In this document: positions 51,747-60,910 of the stretch, in pieces
Layout of the letters: every line of letters begins with the position of its first letter
How positions within the stretch are numbered: position 1 is the stretch's first letter
NCBI GenBank assembly: GCA_947259175.1
Contig: CAMYKW010000009.1
Span: 62,001 to 126,000 of the forward strand
Source of the DNA: an uncultured Gammaproteobacteria bacterium
GTDB lineage: Bacteria > Pseudomonadota > Gammaproteobacteria > Arenicellales > JAANXG01
DNA length: 64,000 nt
Direction of reading: 5' to 3'
Notes under the pieces: generated by a model
Seen by the model: the letters and a program-made list of their open reading frames with translations, nothing else
What the model was told of the DNA's origin: nothing
Database searches by the model: none
Translations under genes and position numbers: made by a program

Positions 51747-52622
51747 TTAGGATAGGTCCGCCGACCGCGGTTCCTCTCCCATCAGCCGGCAGTTATCGTT
51801 ACGGGTCCAGCGCTCCAGAGAGGCGCGCTCTTCACTCTTGAAGCGCCCCAAGCGGTTCATCAGTTCGTCGAAATCAACTTGATGCCCATCGAAGTCGGGG
51901 CCGTCGACGCAGCAAAATTTCATCTCGCCACCCACCGATACGCGGCACCCGCCGCACATCCCGGTGCCATCGACCATAATCGGATTCAAACTGACCATCG
52001 TTTTGATTTCGTGGGGCCGGGTCGTCTCGGCACAAAACTTCATCATCACCGGAGGACCGATCGCAATGACCTCCTCGATGTCGGGGTGCGCCTCGATCGC
52101 CTTCGCGATCCCGTCGGTTACCAGGCCCTTGATGCCGGCGGAACCGTCGTCGGTACAAATGATCAGCTCATCGCAAACGCTGGCGAATTTTTCCTCCCAG
52201 AATATCAGCTCCTTATTGCGGAATCCGATGACGCCGATCACATAAGCCCCCCGTTCCTTGAAAGCGCGCGCCTGGGGGTACACCGGGGCGACGCCGAGTC
52301 CGCCACCGACGCAGACCACCTTGGACCGCTCGCCGATGTGACTGGGCATCCCCATGGGGCCGACTACCGCGTACAGGGAGCCGCCGACCTTGCACGTCTG
52401 CTGCATCTGCCGGGTGGTTTTACCCACCGCTTGAACCACCAGTGTGATGGTGCCGCGCTCAGTGGAGAAATCGGCGATGGTCAATGGGATGCGTTCACCA
52501 TCCGCTTGCACCATGACGATTACGAACTGGCCCGGTTTTGCGGCCTTGGCGAGCATCGGATGATGCACCTCAAGCAAGAAGGTGGCGTCGGAAAAATCCT
52601 CTCGGGTCAGGATCTTATACAT
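51747..52622 (-). CDS. NfnA-like (sulfide dehydrogenase/dihydroorotate reductase-type) FAD-NAD protein, first copy
   Basis: 291 residues. An FAD domain (AKPGQFVIVMVQADGERIPLTI) and NAD domain (VVCVGGGLGVAPVYPQARAFKERG) are followed by the 2Fe-2S loop GTGMCGGCRVSVGGEMKFCCVDGPDFDGHQVDF. It is the small subunit type that pairs with NfnB-like proteins and exchanges electrons with NAD and ferredoxin. It is on the minus strand, downstream of the second NfnB-like gene, and faces the first NfnB-like gene. Confidence 0.87.
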   Translation of the reverse strand: MYKILTREDFSDATFLLEVHHPMLAKAAKPGQFVIVMVQADGERIPLTIADFSTERGTITLVVQAVGKTTRQMQQTCKVGGSLYAVVGPMGMPSHIGERSKVVCVGGGLGVAPVYPQARAFKERGAYVIGVIGFRNKELIFWEEKFASVCDELIICTDDGSAGIKGLVTDGIAKAIEAHPDIEEVIAIGPPVMMKFCAETTRPHEIKTMVSLNPIMVDGTGMCGGCRVSVGGEMKFCCVDGPDFDGHQVDFDELMNRLGRFKSEERASLERWTRNDNCRLMGEEPRSADLS

Positions 52623-52679
52623 GATGTTTGTCTCGATTTCTGGTGTGCCGGCGGCGGCGATTGGGTTAGTTACAATAAT

Positions 52680-52698
52680 AGCAGCTATGAATGCTGCT
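52680..52698 (-). terminator. Possible weak terminator between the NfnB-like and NfnA-like genes
   Basis: A 6-bp stem (AGCAGC at 52680-52685 with GCTGCT at 52693-52698) is followed on the minus strand by ATTATTGT, not a full T run. It may only attenuate transcription. Confidence 0.25.
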
Positions 52699-52767
52699 CA
52701 CGCGATTGAAATGCGGGCTACACAGTTTAATACAACACGCAACACGGCGGAACGCGCAATATGCAAG

Positions 52768-54165
52768 CTAAATTCCCGCTGACAGATCCTGATGGATGGC
52801 CTCCGCGGCGCTCTTACCGGCCCCCGCGGCGAGAATGACGGTGGCCGCCCCGGTGACCGCGTCGCCGCCCGCGTAGACGCGCCGGCGGCTGGTTTCGCCC
52901 TTGTTTTCGTCGACCACCAAGCCCCCCCAGGGATGGGTGGCCAATCCAGGGGTGGTTTTGGCCAGTAGTGGATTGGGGGTGGTACCGATGGATAACACCA
53001 CATTGTCCACCGGCAACTCGAATTCCGAGCCGTCAATGGGGACCGGTCGCGCGCGCCCCGACTCGTCGGGTTCTCCCAACTCCATTTGCAGGCACTTCAG
53101 CCCGGTGACCCAGCCGTCGTCGTCACCGATGACTTCCACCGGATTGGTCAGCCAATGGAATTCCACGCCTTCTTCGATGGCGTGATGATACTCTTCGATG
53201 CGCGCGGTCATTTCCGCTTCGCTGCGCCGGTAGACGACAAGCGCTTGTTCCGCACCCAAGCGCCGCGCGGAACGTACCGCGTCCATGGCGGTGTTGCCGG
53301 AACCGATGACGGCTACGCGTTTGCCGACCTTGAGCGGCGTGTCGGCCTCAGGAAACTGAAACGCCTGCATGAGGTTGATGCGAGTGAGAAACTCGTTAGC
53401 CGAGTACACACCGTTGAGGTTCTCTCCCGGGATTCCGAGGAATTTCGGCAGCCCGGCGCCGGTGCCGATGAACACCGCTGCAAACCCATGGCGGTCGAAC
53501 AGATCATCGAGGGTGATGGTCTTGCCGATCACGACGTTGTTGACGAATTCCACACCGAGCCGCTTAAGGGCTTCGATCTCCCAATCGAGAATGGCGTTGG
53601 GCAGCCGGAACTCGGGGATTCCGTAGCGCAACACGCCACCGGGGGCGTGCAGGGCCTCGTAAACCGTCACCGGGTAGCCCTGGCGTGCGAGCTGCCCGGC
53701 GCACACCAAGCCCGCTGGTCCTGAGCCCACCACCGCAACGCGCGCACTCTGCCACGGAGACGGCGGCGGTTCGCCAACCGGTTGGGACCGTTCCCAATCG
53801 GCGACGAACCGTTCCAGGTGGCCGACGGCCACCGGGCCGAAGCGTTTCGCCATGTGGCACTTGAGTTCGCATTGCGATTCCTGCGGACACACCCGGCCAC
53901 AGATGGCGGGCAGGGGATTTGCGGTGCGCAGTATCGATGCCGCCCGCGGCAGATCACCGGCGGCGATGGCGTGCACGAAATCGGCAATCGGAATGCGTAC
54001 CGGGCAGCCCTCCATGCACACCGGATCCTGGCAACGCAGGCAGCGTTCGGCCTCGAACATCGCATGCGCGAAACAGTACCCTTTATTCACTTCTTCGAAG
54101 TCCCGCGCGCGCTCCATGGCATCGCGCTGGGGCATGGGTGTTTTATCCGTACGCTTAACGGGCAT
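52768..54165 (-). CDS. NfnB/GltD-like FAD-NADPH oxidoreductase, second copy
   Basis: 465 residues from the ATG at 54165, overlapping the previous gene by 11 bp. It has the Fe-S region AERCLRCQDPVCMEGCPVRIP and LPAICGRVCPQESQCELKC, the FAD site VAVVGSGPAGLVCAGQLARQG, GGVLRYGIPEFRLP and the NADP site VAVIGSGNTAMDAVRSARRLGA. It ends in a GGDAVTGAATVILAAGAGKSAAEAI motif. It is a paralogue of the protein at 50218-51732 and belongs to the Por operon, so it likely works with the NfnA-like protein just upstream. Confidence 0.87.
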   Translation of the reverse strand: MPVKRTDKTPMPQRDAMERARDFEEVNKGYCFAHAMFEAERCLRCQDPVCMEGCPVRIPIADFVHAIAAGDLPRAASILRTANPLPAICGRVCPQESQCELKCHMAKRFGPVAVGHLERFVADWERSQPVGEPPPSPWQSARVAVVGSGPAGLVCAGQLARQGYPVTVYEALHAPGGVLRYGIPEFRLPNAILDWEIEALKRLGVEFVNNVVIGKTITLDDLFDRHGFAAVFIGTGAGLPKFLGIPGENLNGVYSANEFLTRINLMQAFQFPEADTPLKVGKRVAVIGSGNTAMDAVRSARRLGAEQALVVYRRSEAEMTARIEEYHHAIEEGVEFHWLTNPVEVIGDDDGWVTGLKCLQMELGEPDESGRARPVPIDGSEFELPVDNVVLSIGTTPNPLLAKTTPGLATHPWGGLVVDENKGETSRRRVYAGGDAVTGAATVILAAGAGKSAAEAIHQDLSAGI

Positions 54166-55003
54166 CAGCTTGTACCGCTTCGGATTGCCGGCAAGTCGCC
54201 AGGGCCTCCTCTTTGACGTACATCTTGCTGCGCTGGACCGCCTCGTCAAAGTCCACCAGATGCGCGTCGAAGAATGGTCCATCCACACACGCGAACTTCA
54301 CCTCTCCGCCGATGGTGACGCGGCATCCACCACACATCCCGGTGCCGTCGATCATCAGTGGATCCAAAGATGCCTGGGTAGCGATGCCGGTGCCGCGCGT
54401 GGTGTCGGCCACCGCGCGCATCATCGGCATCGGCCCGATGGCCAGCACGCGGTTGGGTCGTTGCGGAGAATCTCCGTCGATGAGTTGCCGCAGCCGTTCC
54501 GTGACCAGCCCCTTGAATCCCGCCGATCCGTCGTCAGTGCACAGTTCGAGCCTGTCGCATACGGCACGCAACTCATCGACGAGGATCAACAAGTCTTTTT
54601 GCCGGGCGCCAACTATGATCGTCGTGCGGTCGCCCAGTTCTTTGCGCTCGCGCATCAGGCAAAGTAACGCGGCCGCGCCATAACCCCCGCCGACGCCAAT
54701 GACGTGTCCGCCAGCCTCGAGCTGCGGCGGTTCGCCAAGCGGCCCGACGATGTCGAGGATTTCTTCGCCCTCCCGCAAGGCCCCCAAACACCGGGTGGTA
54801 ACGCCGACTTCCTGCACTACAATGGTTACCAGTCCGCGGTCGCGATCGTAGTCGGTGATCGTCAACGGGATGCGTTCGCCGCGCTCCCGCACGCGAACGA
54901 TTACAAACTGCCCCGCCTTTGCAGATTCCGCAATCAGCGGCGCTTCTACGCGCAGCATCTTGGTGATCGGCGTCAGGTCGCGTTTTTCACGGATCACCGC
55001 CAT
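54155..55003 (-). CDS. NfnA-like FAD-NAD protein, second copy
   Basis: 282 residues. The FAD part (AKAGQFVIVRVRERGERIPLTI), NAD site (VIGVGGGYGAAALLCLMRERKELG) and 2Fe-2S loop (GTGMCGGCRVTIGGEVKFACVDG) match the protein at 51747-52622. It starts 3 bp after fused porAB ends and overlaps the NfnB-like gene, so porGD-porAB-nfnA-nfnB form one transcription unit. The pair can balance ferredoxin, NADH and NADPH. Confidence 0.88.
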   Translation of the reverse strand: MAVIREKRDLTPITKMLRVEAPLIAESAKAGQFVIVRVRERGERIPLTITDYDRDRGLVTIVVQEVGVTTRCLGALREGEEILDIVGPLGEPPQLEAGGHVIGVGGGYGAAALLCLMRERKELGDRTTIIVGARQKDLLILVDELRAVCDRLELCTDDGSAGFKGLVTERLRQLIDGDSPQRPNRVLAIGPMPMMRAVADTTRGTGIATQASLDPLMIDGTGMCGGCRVTIGGEVKFACVDGPFFDAHLVDFDEAVQRSKMYVKEEALATCRQSEAVQADAR

Positions 55004-55006
55004 GGC

Positions 55007-57340
55007 TCACAGCTCCGGATGCTCATGCATGGCCTTGAGCCGTCGCCAACGCCGATCGACTTCGGCCTCCACGGCTTCCAGGTGCGGCGCGTTTCCCGGC
55101 GATAGCAGGTGGCTGGTTTTGCCCATCAAACGCAACCAATCGCCGACTTTTTGGCGCCGGCCCAGCAGGTCAGGGTCGTAGCTGATTACGGTGCGGCCTT
55201 TCTCCACTTCGTAGAGCGGGAAGAAACACGAATCAACGGCAGTCTGGAGAACCGTCTGCGCCGCGTCGTCGGTGGTGCGCCAATTGAGCGGGCAGAACGA
55301 CAGCACCTTTCCGTACACCAGGCCCTCGCGCTTGGCGTACCACTGCGACTTGGCCGCCTTACGCATGAGATCTTCGGGGTAACCTTCGCTGGCCGTGAAT
55401 ACATACGGCAAATGGCACGACGCAAAGATCTGAGCCGTGTCCTTGTGGTGGAACGCTTTGCCGGAGCGTGTGCACCCGACCTCACTGGTCGAGGTGCGGT
55501 GCCCTAGGGGCGTTGCGTAGGATAGCTGCGCGCCGGTGTTCATGTACCCTTGGTTGTCGTACTCGAGAATGATCATGTTGTGATTACGGTGGGCGGCACC
55601 CAGGGCCGGTCCAATGCCGATGTCCATGCCGCCGTCCCCGGTGACCATCATGAACGTTATATCCGGGGAATTGGGCAGCTCTCCACGGCGCAGTAACTCG
55701 TGGTACATCTCCACCAGGCCTGCAAGTGTGGCCGCGCCATTCTGAAACAGATTGTGGATATAGGTGATGCGATGGGCGGTGTTGGGGTAGCCGGTGGTCA
55801 CCACCATCGCGCATCCGGTCTGAAACAGCACTACCAGATCGCCTTCTAGAACGCTGTAAACTTGATGCAATACTGGAAACACGCCGCATCCCGGACATGC
55901 TCCGTGTCCGGGCGCGATGCGCCCGGGCATGGCGGTCGTCGCCCACATCGGTTCCAATTCGACTTCAAGTCGCCCGGTGTCCGGATCTTCCCTCACCCGG
56001 GCCATGCCGCGGGATACCTCGGCGGTTTCAATCGCAGGCAGGCCGCTGGGTGGATTCTTTTGTGGCTCGCCGTCATAGACGCCATGGTAGGCAAACGGCA
56101 GTGCAACCTCGCCCGCCGCCGCGGCGTCGAGGGCCTGGGCGAAGAACTGTTCGGCATCGGTGTCGTCGAAATCCCGTCCACCGAGGCCATAAATTCGACT
56201 CAACACCAAGGTGCGATTGTGTGCGTCCTGCTGTAATGCAGCACGCACTTCCAGGGAGAGGTTGCCGCCGTCTGCGCCGTAGGAATCCGCGCGGTCGCCG
56301 ATGACTACGGCGCGCACCTGCGCCAACGCGCCGCGAAACGCTTCGGCCGGAAACGGCCGCAAGACATTCGGTGATAATACTCCGGCTTTCCGGCCGTTCT
56401 CGCGGAGATGATCCGCGACTTCCTTGGCAGTCTCGGCGGCGGAATTGAGCAGCACGACGGCAACTTCGGCGTCCTCCATGCCGTAGGCGTCCATCACCGG
56501 ATAGCGGCGTCCAGTGATCGCATACAGGTCCTCCAGTACCTGGGGAATCACAGACCGTGCGGCCTCCATCGCCAGTGACAGCTGCTTCTTGTTGTTAATG
56601 AGATCGGGGTCGTTCATGTAGGGACCGAAGGTCACCGGGTGCCTCGGATCCAGCGCGGTATACGGTGCGTGGGGTTCGCCGAGGAAGTCACGGCGCACCG
56701 ATGGTGGATCATCAAAACACTCCAGTCGCCGTTTCTGATGACTGGTGAAGAATCCGTCATAGGCAACGAGTACCGGCAGGCGGACGTCGGGGTGCTCGCC
56801 AATTTTGACCGCAGCGAAATTAAGGTCGTATACCGCCTGTGGATCCCGTGCCAGAAGAATGATCCAGCCGGTATTGAGGGCAAAGTAGATATCGGAATGA
56901 TCACAGCGTATATCGAGGGGGCCGGAAACAGCGCGCGTGGCAATATTGAGCACCATGGGCATGCGGGTTCCCGCCTGCACCGGAAGCTGTTCCAATGCGT
57001 ACAACAATCCTTGCGACGATGTCGCGTTGAGCACGCGACCGCCTCCGATCGCGGCGCCGTAGCAGATTCCCGCCGCCCCGTGTTCACCGTCTCCCGGGAC
57101 CATGACGATCTCATGCTCTCCGTCAGCCTGCATCTTGGCCAGGTTCTCCGCGACTTCGGTCGACGGCGTTATCGGAAAATAACCCATCAGGTGAAACCCG
57201 ATGTCACGGGCGGCGGCCGCCGCCGCTTCGTTGCCACCTAAAAAATCGACATGCTGCGGCGCCTCGGTCTTGCCGCGCTGCTCGGTTGTGGATTCATTCA
57301 CCGCGGCCTGGATGTTAGTTGCCACCGGCGCCTCCGACAC
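55007..57340 (-). CDS. 2-oxoacid:ferredoxin oxidoreductase, fused alpha-beta subunit (PorAB type)
   Basis: 777 residues. The alpha domain has DFLGGNEAAAAAARDIGFHLMGYFPITPSTEVAE and PGDGEHGAAGICYGAAIGGG, then a substrate region LNATSSQGLLYALEQLPVQAG. The beta domain begins near GHGACPGCGVFPVLHQ, with the thiamine motif VTGDGGMDIGIG and the Asn in YDNQGYMNTGAQ. Fusion of PorA and PorB is less common than separate genes. The substrate is probably pyruvate, but indole-pyruvate or other 2-oxoacids cannot be ruled out. The annotated ATG overlaps porGD by 26 bp; a later start is possible. Confidence 0.88.
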   Translation of the reverse strand: MSEAPVATNIQAAVNESTTEQRGKTEAPQHVDFLGGNEAAAAAARDIGFHLMGYFPITPSTEVAENLAKMQADGEHEIVMVPGDGEHGAAGICYGAAIGGGRVLNATSSQGLLYALEQLPVQAGTRMPMVLNIATRAVSGPLDIRCDHSDIYFALNTGWIILLARDPQAVYDLNFAAVKIGEHPDVRLPVLVAYDGFFTSHQKRRLECFDDPPSVRRDFLGEPHAPYTALDPRHPVTFGPYMNDPDLINNKKQLSLAMEAARSVIPQVLEDLYAITGRRYPVMDAYGMEDAEVAVVLLNSAAETAKEVADHLRENGRKAGVLSPNVLRPFPAEAFRGALAQVRAVVIGDRADSYGADGGNLSLEVRAALQQDAHNRTLVLSRIYGLGGRDFDDTDAEQFFAQALDAAAAGEVALPFAYHGVYDGEPQKNPPSGLPAIETAEVSRGMARVREDPDTGRLEVELEPMWATTAMPGRIAPGHGACPGCGVFPVLHQVYSVLEGDLVVLFQTGCAMVVTTGYPNTAHRITYIHNLFQNGAATLAGLVEMYHELLRRGELPNSPDITFMMVTGDGGMDIGIGPALGAAHRNHNMIILEYDNQGYMNTGAQLSYATPLGHRTSTSEVGCTRSGKAFHHKDTAQIFASCHLPYVFTASEGYPEDLMRKAAKSQWYAKREGLVYGKVLSFCPLNWRTTDDAAQTVLQTAVDSCFFPLYEVEKGRTVISYDPDLLGRRQKVGDWLRLMGKTSHLLSPGNAPHLEAVEAEVDRRWRRLKAMHEHPEL

Positions 57341-58400
57341 GATTGGTGATCTCGGGAAATAATGGGACCTGGAGACGCTCGGCCAATCCCGGTGTTTCCG
57401 CCTCCCGCCTCATGGCCTCCGTGGGACAAGTCTCAACACAGCGCAGGCATCCCTTGCAGTAGCGGTAATCAATGCCCAGTAAGCGGGCACTGGGCGCCTC
57501 CTCACCGGGTCCCTCCGCGGACCAGGACAGGGAGAAATCAGGACACTCCAGGGCCGGCACGTCGCCCGCGCTCTCATTCGACCACGCCAGACAGAAATCC
57601 GGGCATACCAGTACGCATAAGCCGCAGTGTATGCACTGTTCCGTATTAAACACCGGCAACCAACCGGTACGCGAGGCGGTGAGGTCGTTCCATACGGTGT
57701 TTCCCGGCAGCGGCAGCACTCCGCCCAGGGGCGCAGTTTGGTAGCCCCATACCGGTGTGGGACGCATGACCGGAAGGCCCTCGGCGCCCAGTCCGGTTTG
57801 ATCGAGCAGTTCGAACTCCTTGCCCCCCCGGGAAAACGCCCTTTCGTTGGCGGCGACGGCCTGCGGATCGTGATGCGAGAATCCCTCGGTCAAACCTGTG
57901 AGCACCGCATCGGTGTCGAGAAACGGCAACACGGCGGTGAGCGCCCCGAGGAGCACGGCGTTGGGGCGGGACCGCTCCTCCACCGCAATCTGCAGCGCGT
58001 CAATGCGTACGATTCGGGTACCGGCCGGGACGCGCGACAAACTGTCAGGGATTTCACCGGCCGGCAGGTTGCAGATCAACGTGCCGGACGGTTGCAAACC
58101 CGCCAGGGTGATGCGCTGTTCCAGCAACGCGGCATGAAAAACAACGATGACGTCCGGTATGTCAATCGGAGCGCTACTTCGGATGGGTTTGTCCGCGCTC
58201 GATAGGCGTACATAAGAGCGCACCACCGAGCCCTTTTTCTCCGAACCGTAAGAGGAGAAGTGGGCGCCATTGAGACTCATATGCAGTACCGCGGTGCGCG
58301 CTAAAATTTGACCCGCGGCGTGGGCACCCAAGCCACCGATGGATTCGAAACGGATCTCGAAAAACCGGGAGGGATCGGGAATTTTGGCTTGACGGTTCAT
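57315..58400 (-). CDS. 2-oxoacid:ferredoxin oxidoreductase, fused gamma-delta subunit (PorGD type)
   Basis: 361 residues. The gamma domain comes first: RFESIGGLGAHAAGQILARTAVL and FSSYGSEKKGSVVRSYVRLS. The delta ferredoxin domain follows with CIHCGLCVLVCPDF and CKGCLRCVETCPTEAM, two 4Fe-4S clusters. The region between the clusters contains a 20-residue tandem duplication starting CPDFCLAWSNES and CPDFSLSWSAEG, not usual for PorD. It is the first gene of the operon, with an FNR-type box about 60 bp upstream. Confidence 0.87.
   Translation of the reverse strand: MNRQAKIPDPSRFFEIRFESIGGLGAHAAGQILARTAVLHMSLNGAHFSSYGSEKKGSVVRSYVRLSSADKPIRSSAPIDIPDVIVVFHAALLEQRITLAGLQPSGTLICNLPAGEIPDSLSRVPAGTRIVRIDALQIAVEERSRPNAVLLGALTAVLPFLDTDAVLTGLTEGFSHHDPQAVAANERAFSRGGKEFELLDQTGLGAEGLPVMRPTPVWGYQTAPLGGVLPLPGNTVWNDLTASRTGWLPVFNTEQCIHCGLCVLVCPDFCLAWSNESAGDVPALECPDFSLSWSAEGPGEEAPSARLLGIDYRYCKGCLRCVETCPTEAMRREAETPGLAERLQVPLFPEITNRVGGAGGN
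57486..57605 (-). repeat. In-frame tandem duplication of 60 bp within the porGD ferredoxin domain
   Basis: Two adjacent 20-codon units begin at 57605 and 57545. Their first halves match closely (CPDFCLAWS / CPDFSLSWS) and the second halves have drifted. The insertion adds a Cys-containing loop between the two cluster motifs. Confidence 0.7.
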
Positions 58401-58461
58401 TTAGCGGATCGAATCAGCTTTTCCCCATATAATATGTTAGGGAATTTTTCGAATTGCTATC

Positions 58462-58475
58462 TTGATTCTAGTCAA
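58462..58475 (-). promoter_or_regulatory. FNR-type box upstream of the Por operon
   Basis: On the minus strand the sequence is TTGACTAGAATCAA, differing from TTGAT-N4-ATCAA by one base. Its centre is near 58468. With a start at 58427 it would lie at -41.5 with a TAACAT -10, the normal class II activator position. The site is 62 bp upstream of the porGD start codon. It resembles the box before hybO. Confidence 0.6.
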
Positions 58476-58565
58476 GGCATCGGGAAATACATTAACCACA
58501 TAGCGGTCATGAAGGAGGTTCTTGATCTCGCCGCGGTCACCCCGGATTGTTGTGCAATAGTGGAG

Positions 58566-60695
58566 TTAGCTGCTGCTGTTGCCGGTGCCCGCGAGTGGCT
58601 GCGATGCGACGTTGGTAAAGAACCCACTGTTACCGACATCTTCCAACGGCACCGGCGCCTGGTAGTAGTACCCCTGCGCCAATTCGATGGACAGGGCGCG
58701 CACCAAGTCATGGGTGTCCTCATCTTCGACACGCTCGGCTATGCTCCGTACGCCCAACGCCTGTGCGACCTGATGGATGTGTTCAACGATCAGCCGGTCG
58801 CGACGGTTGTGAGCGATTTGCTGCACAAAGCTGCCTTCGATCTTGACGAAGTCCACAGGAAAGTACTTGAGATACAAAAACGAATTGAAACCACTTCCGA
58901 AATCGTCGAGGGCGAACAGGATGCCCTGTTCCCGCAATTCGCGTATCAAGCCTGATAGTTTCGACAACTGGCGCAGCGCTTCGCGTTCGGTAATCTCGAT
59001 GACGACTTCGCCGGGCGGCGTATTCTGTGCGTGTAACAGCGCCGGTATGCCTTGCATGAATTCGAGGTTTTCGATGGTAACGGCGGACAAGTTGATGAAC
59101 AACTTGACGCCCCGAAGCGACGCGACGAGCCGTTTTTGTTTGAGCGCCTGCTCCAACACATAGCGATCCAACTCTTCGATGTGGCCATGGCGCTCGAGGT
59201 CGGGAACGAAATGGTCCGCTCCCAGAGGGCGGTCGCCATCTTGAATCCGCGTTAACACCTCGCATGCGAATACGCGGTTGGCGCGAACATTGACGATAGG
59301 TTGGCCATAGAGCATGACCCGCCCCTCAGCGATTGCCTGGCGCAGCCACACGTCGCGCCCGTGAATGCGCGCGACGTCCTCGACCTCGCTGCTGGCTACG
59401 GTCACTGCCCGGTTCCGGCCGAGGGTCTTCGCCTTGGTGATCGCGACGTCGCCGGTTATTAACAGGTTATCGCTGGTGCGACCGTGCGTCGGATAACAGA
59501 CGACACCCATACTCGCGGTGATGCGCAGTGGCCCCTTTGTGGTCTGAAACTCCATTCCGGCGATGGCGTGGCAAATGGCGTCGGCCATCACTTGTGCCTT
59601 TTTCGTAGTGGTGCCGGGGAGGATGACGCCAAATTCGTCTTCGCCGATACGCGCCACGATATCCTGGCCGCGTACTCCGTTGCGCAGCACGTGCGCGACT
59701 TCCTTGAGCACCAGGTCTCCTATCGGATGGCCGTGGACGTCATTGATATACCCGAAATGATCGAGGTCGAAAACCAGCATTGAAAACGGCGCACCATCGC
59801 GACTGGCGAACTGAATCTGCGCATTGACGCTTTGTTCGAACTTCCAGCGGTTGTTGAGTTTGGTGAGGGGGTCATTGCTGCTGAGTTCTTCCAGCTGGCG
59901 ATTGTAGTCCTCTATGGAATCCAGCAGATGATTGAAGGATTGTGACAAACCGCCGATCTCCCGAACCTTGCTCGTGTGTGCGACGCGTCGGCGTAAATCG
60001 GAATCTCCGATGATGTCCCTCATCACACCGGCCATGGCGCTCAGCGGTCGCACCACGAAGTGACGTAGATTGATGTGCACCGCTAACAGCAGGACCGCCA
60101 AAAACAATACGCTAAAGACAATCATCAACTGTAGCATTGGGTCGAGCGGTACGCTGAGGTGATCGACGGGATGAACAATGTCGATGACGCCGTTCACCTC
60201 TCCGACTCGCGCGGACTGGTGGCACGACAAACACGCTTGTTCGACTTTCACCGGATAGACATAGCGGATCTTATCTTCGGTAACGGAAAGGCTGATACTG
60301 CCCTGGTCAAAGGCCTGACGCACAAATGGATCCAGCCGCAACACTCGCCCATCGCCCCGGTCTCCGAATTGGCGGATTACCGGATCGCCACGAATAACTC
60401 GAATGATATGGTCTTGTTTGTTCTTGCGTAGTTCTTTGATGGCATTGTCGATAGCTTCGTGGTCGCCTCCCTGGCGCATCACCAGATACAGATTTCCAAA
60501 AGTAAGATCCGCGAACTCGCGCGCATGAGTTGCGGCCAAATCATCCACCGCCGCCCGTTTCAACCATAACGAGACCGTCAACAACAACGCCACCGTCACC
60601 AATGCCGACGCCGCGAACAGCACCACGAGCAGTCTGGTGAGGCTGAGCGGAGGGCGATGGTTCTGCTTGTCTACGTCCACAATGGCCGATTCCAT
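58566..60695 (-). CDS. Haem-binding GGDEF-EAL signalling protein
   Basis: 709 residues. A transmembrane helix (LLVVLFAASALVTVALLLTV) is followed by a periplasmic DUF3365-like sensor with a haem motif CLSCH, a second helix and a HAMP domain. The GGDEF site reads GEDEF, so cyclase activity is doubtful. The EAL domain keeps its key residues: EVLTR, NLSAVTIENLEF, EITEREAL, DDFGSGFNSF, KIEGSF and AQGYYYQ. It is therefore likely a c-di-GMP phosphodiesterase controlled by a gas or redox ligand at the periplasmic haem. Confidence 0.88.
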   Translation of the reverse strand: MESAIVDVDKQNHRPPLSLTRLLVVLFAASALVTVALLLTVSLWLKRAAVDDLAATHAREFADLTFGNLYLVMRQGGDHEAIDNAIKELRKNKQDHIIRVIRGDPVIRQFGDRGDGRVLRLDPFVRQAFDQGSISLSVTEDKIRYVYPVKVEQACLSCHQSARVGEVNGVIDIVHPVDHLSVPLDPMLQLMIVFSVLFLAVLLLAVHINLRHFVVRPLSAMAGVMRDIIGDSDLRRRVAHTSKVREIGGLSQSFNHLLDSIEDYNRQLEELSSNDPLTKLNNRWKFEQSVNAQIQFASRDGAPFSMLVFDLDHFGYINDVHGHPIGDLVLKEVAHVLRNGVRGQDIVARIGEDEFGVILPGTTTKKAQVMADAICHAIAGMEFQTTKGPLRITASMGVVCYPTHGRTSDNLLITGDVAITKAKTLGRNRAVTVASSEVEDVARIHGRDVWLRQAIAEGRVMLYGQPIVNVRANRVFACEVLTRIQDGDRPLGADHFVPDLERHGHIEELDRYVLEQALKQKRLVASLRGVKLFINLSAVTIENLEFMQGIPALLHAQNTPPGEVVIEITEREALRQLSKLSGLIRELREQGILFALDDFGSGFNSFLYLKYFPVDFVKIEGSFVQQIAHNRRDRLIVEHIHQVAQALGVRSIAERVEDEDTHDLVRALSIELAQGYYYQAPVPLEDVGNSGFFTNVASQPLAGTGNSSS

Positions 60696-60910
60696 TATTT
60701 AACGTCGACGAAGTGCGTTCATAGTGCGGTATTCATGCTCGTAATCCGGCGCGATTGGCGGCATCCGGGAGTCGTTCCAGTCAAGCCAGCGCGTTTGGTT
60801 TATCGTCACTTCCAGGTGTATACGCTGATCGATCAGTTGTGGGAGAAACAAACGTCGGGGAGAGTCAATCACCATCCAAGCTGGCGGACCTCCCCATGCA
60901 TCGGCGGTGG

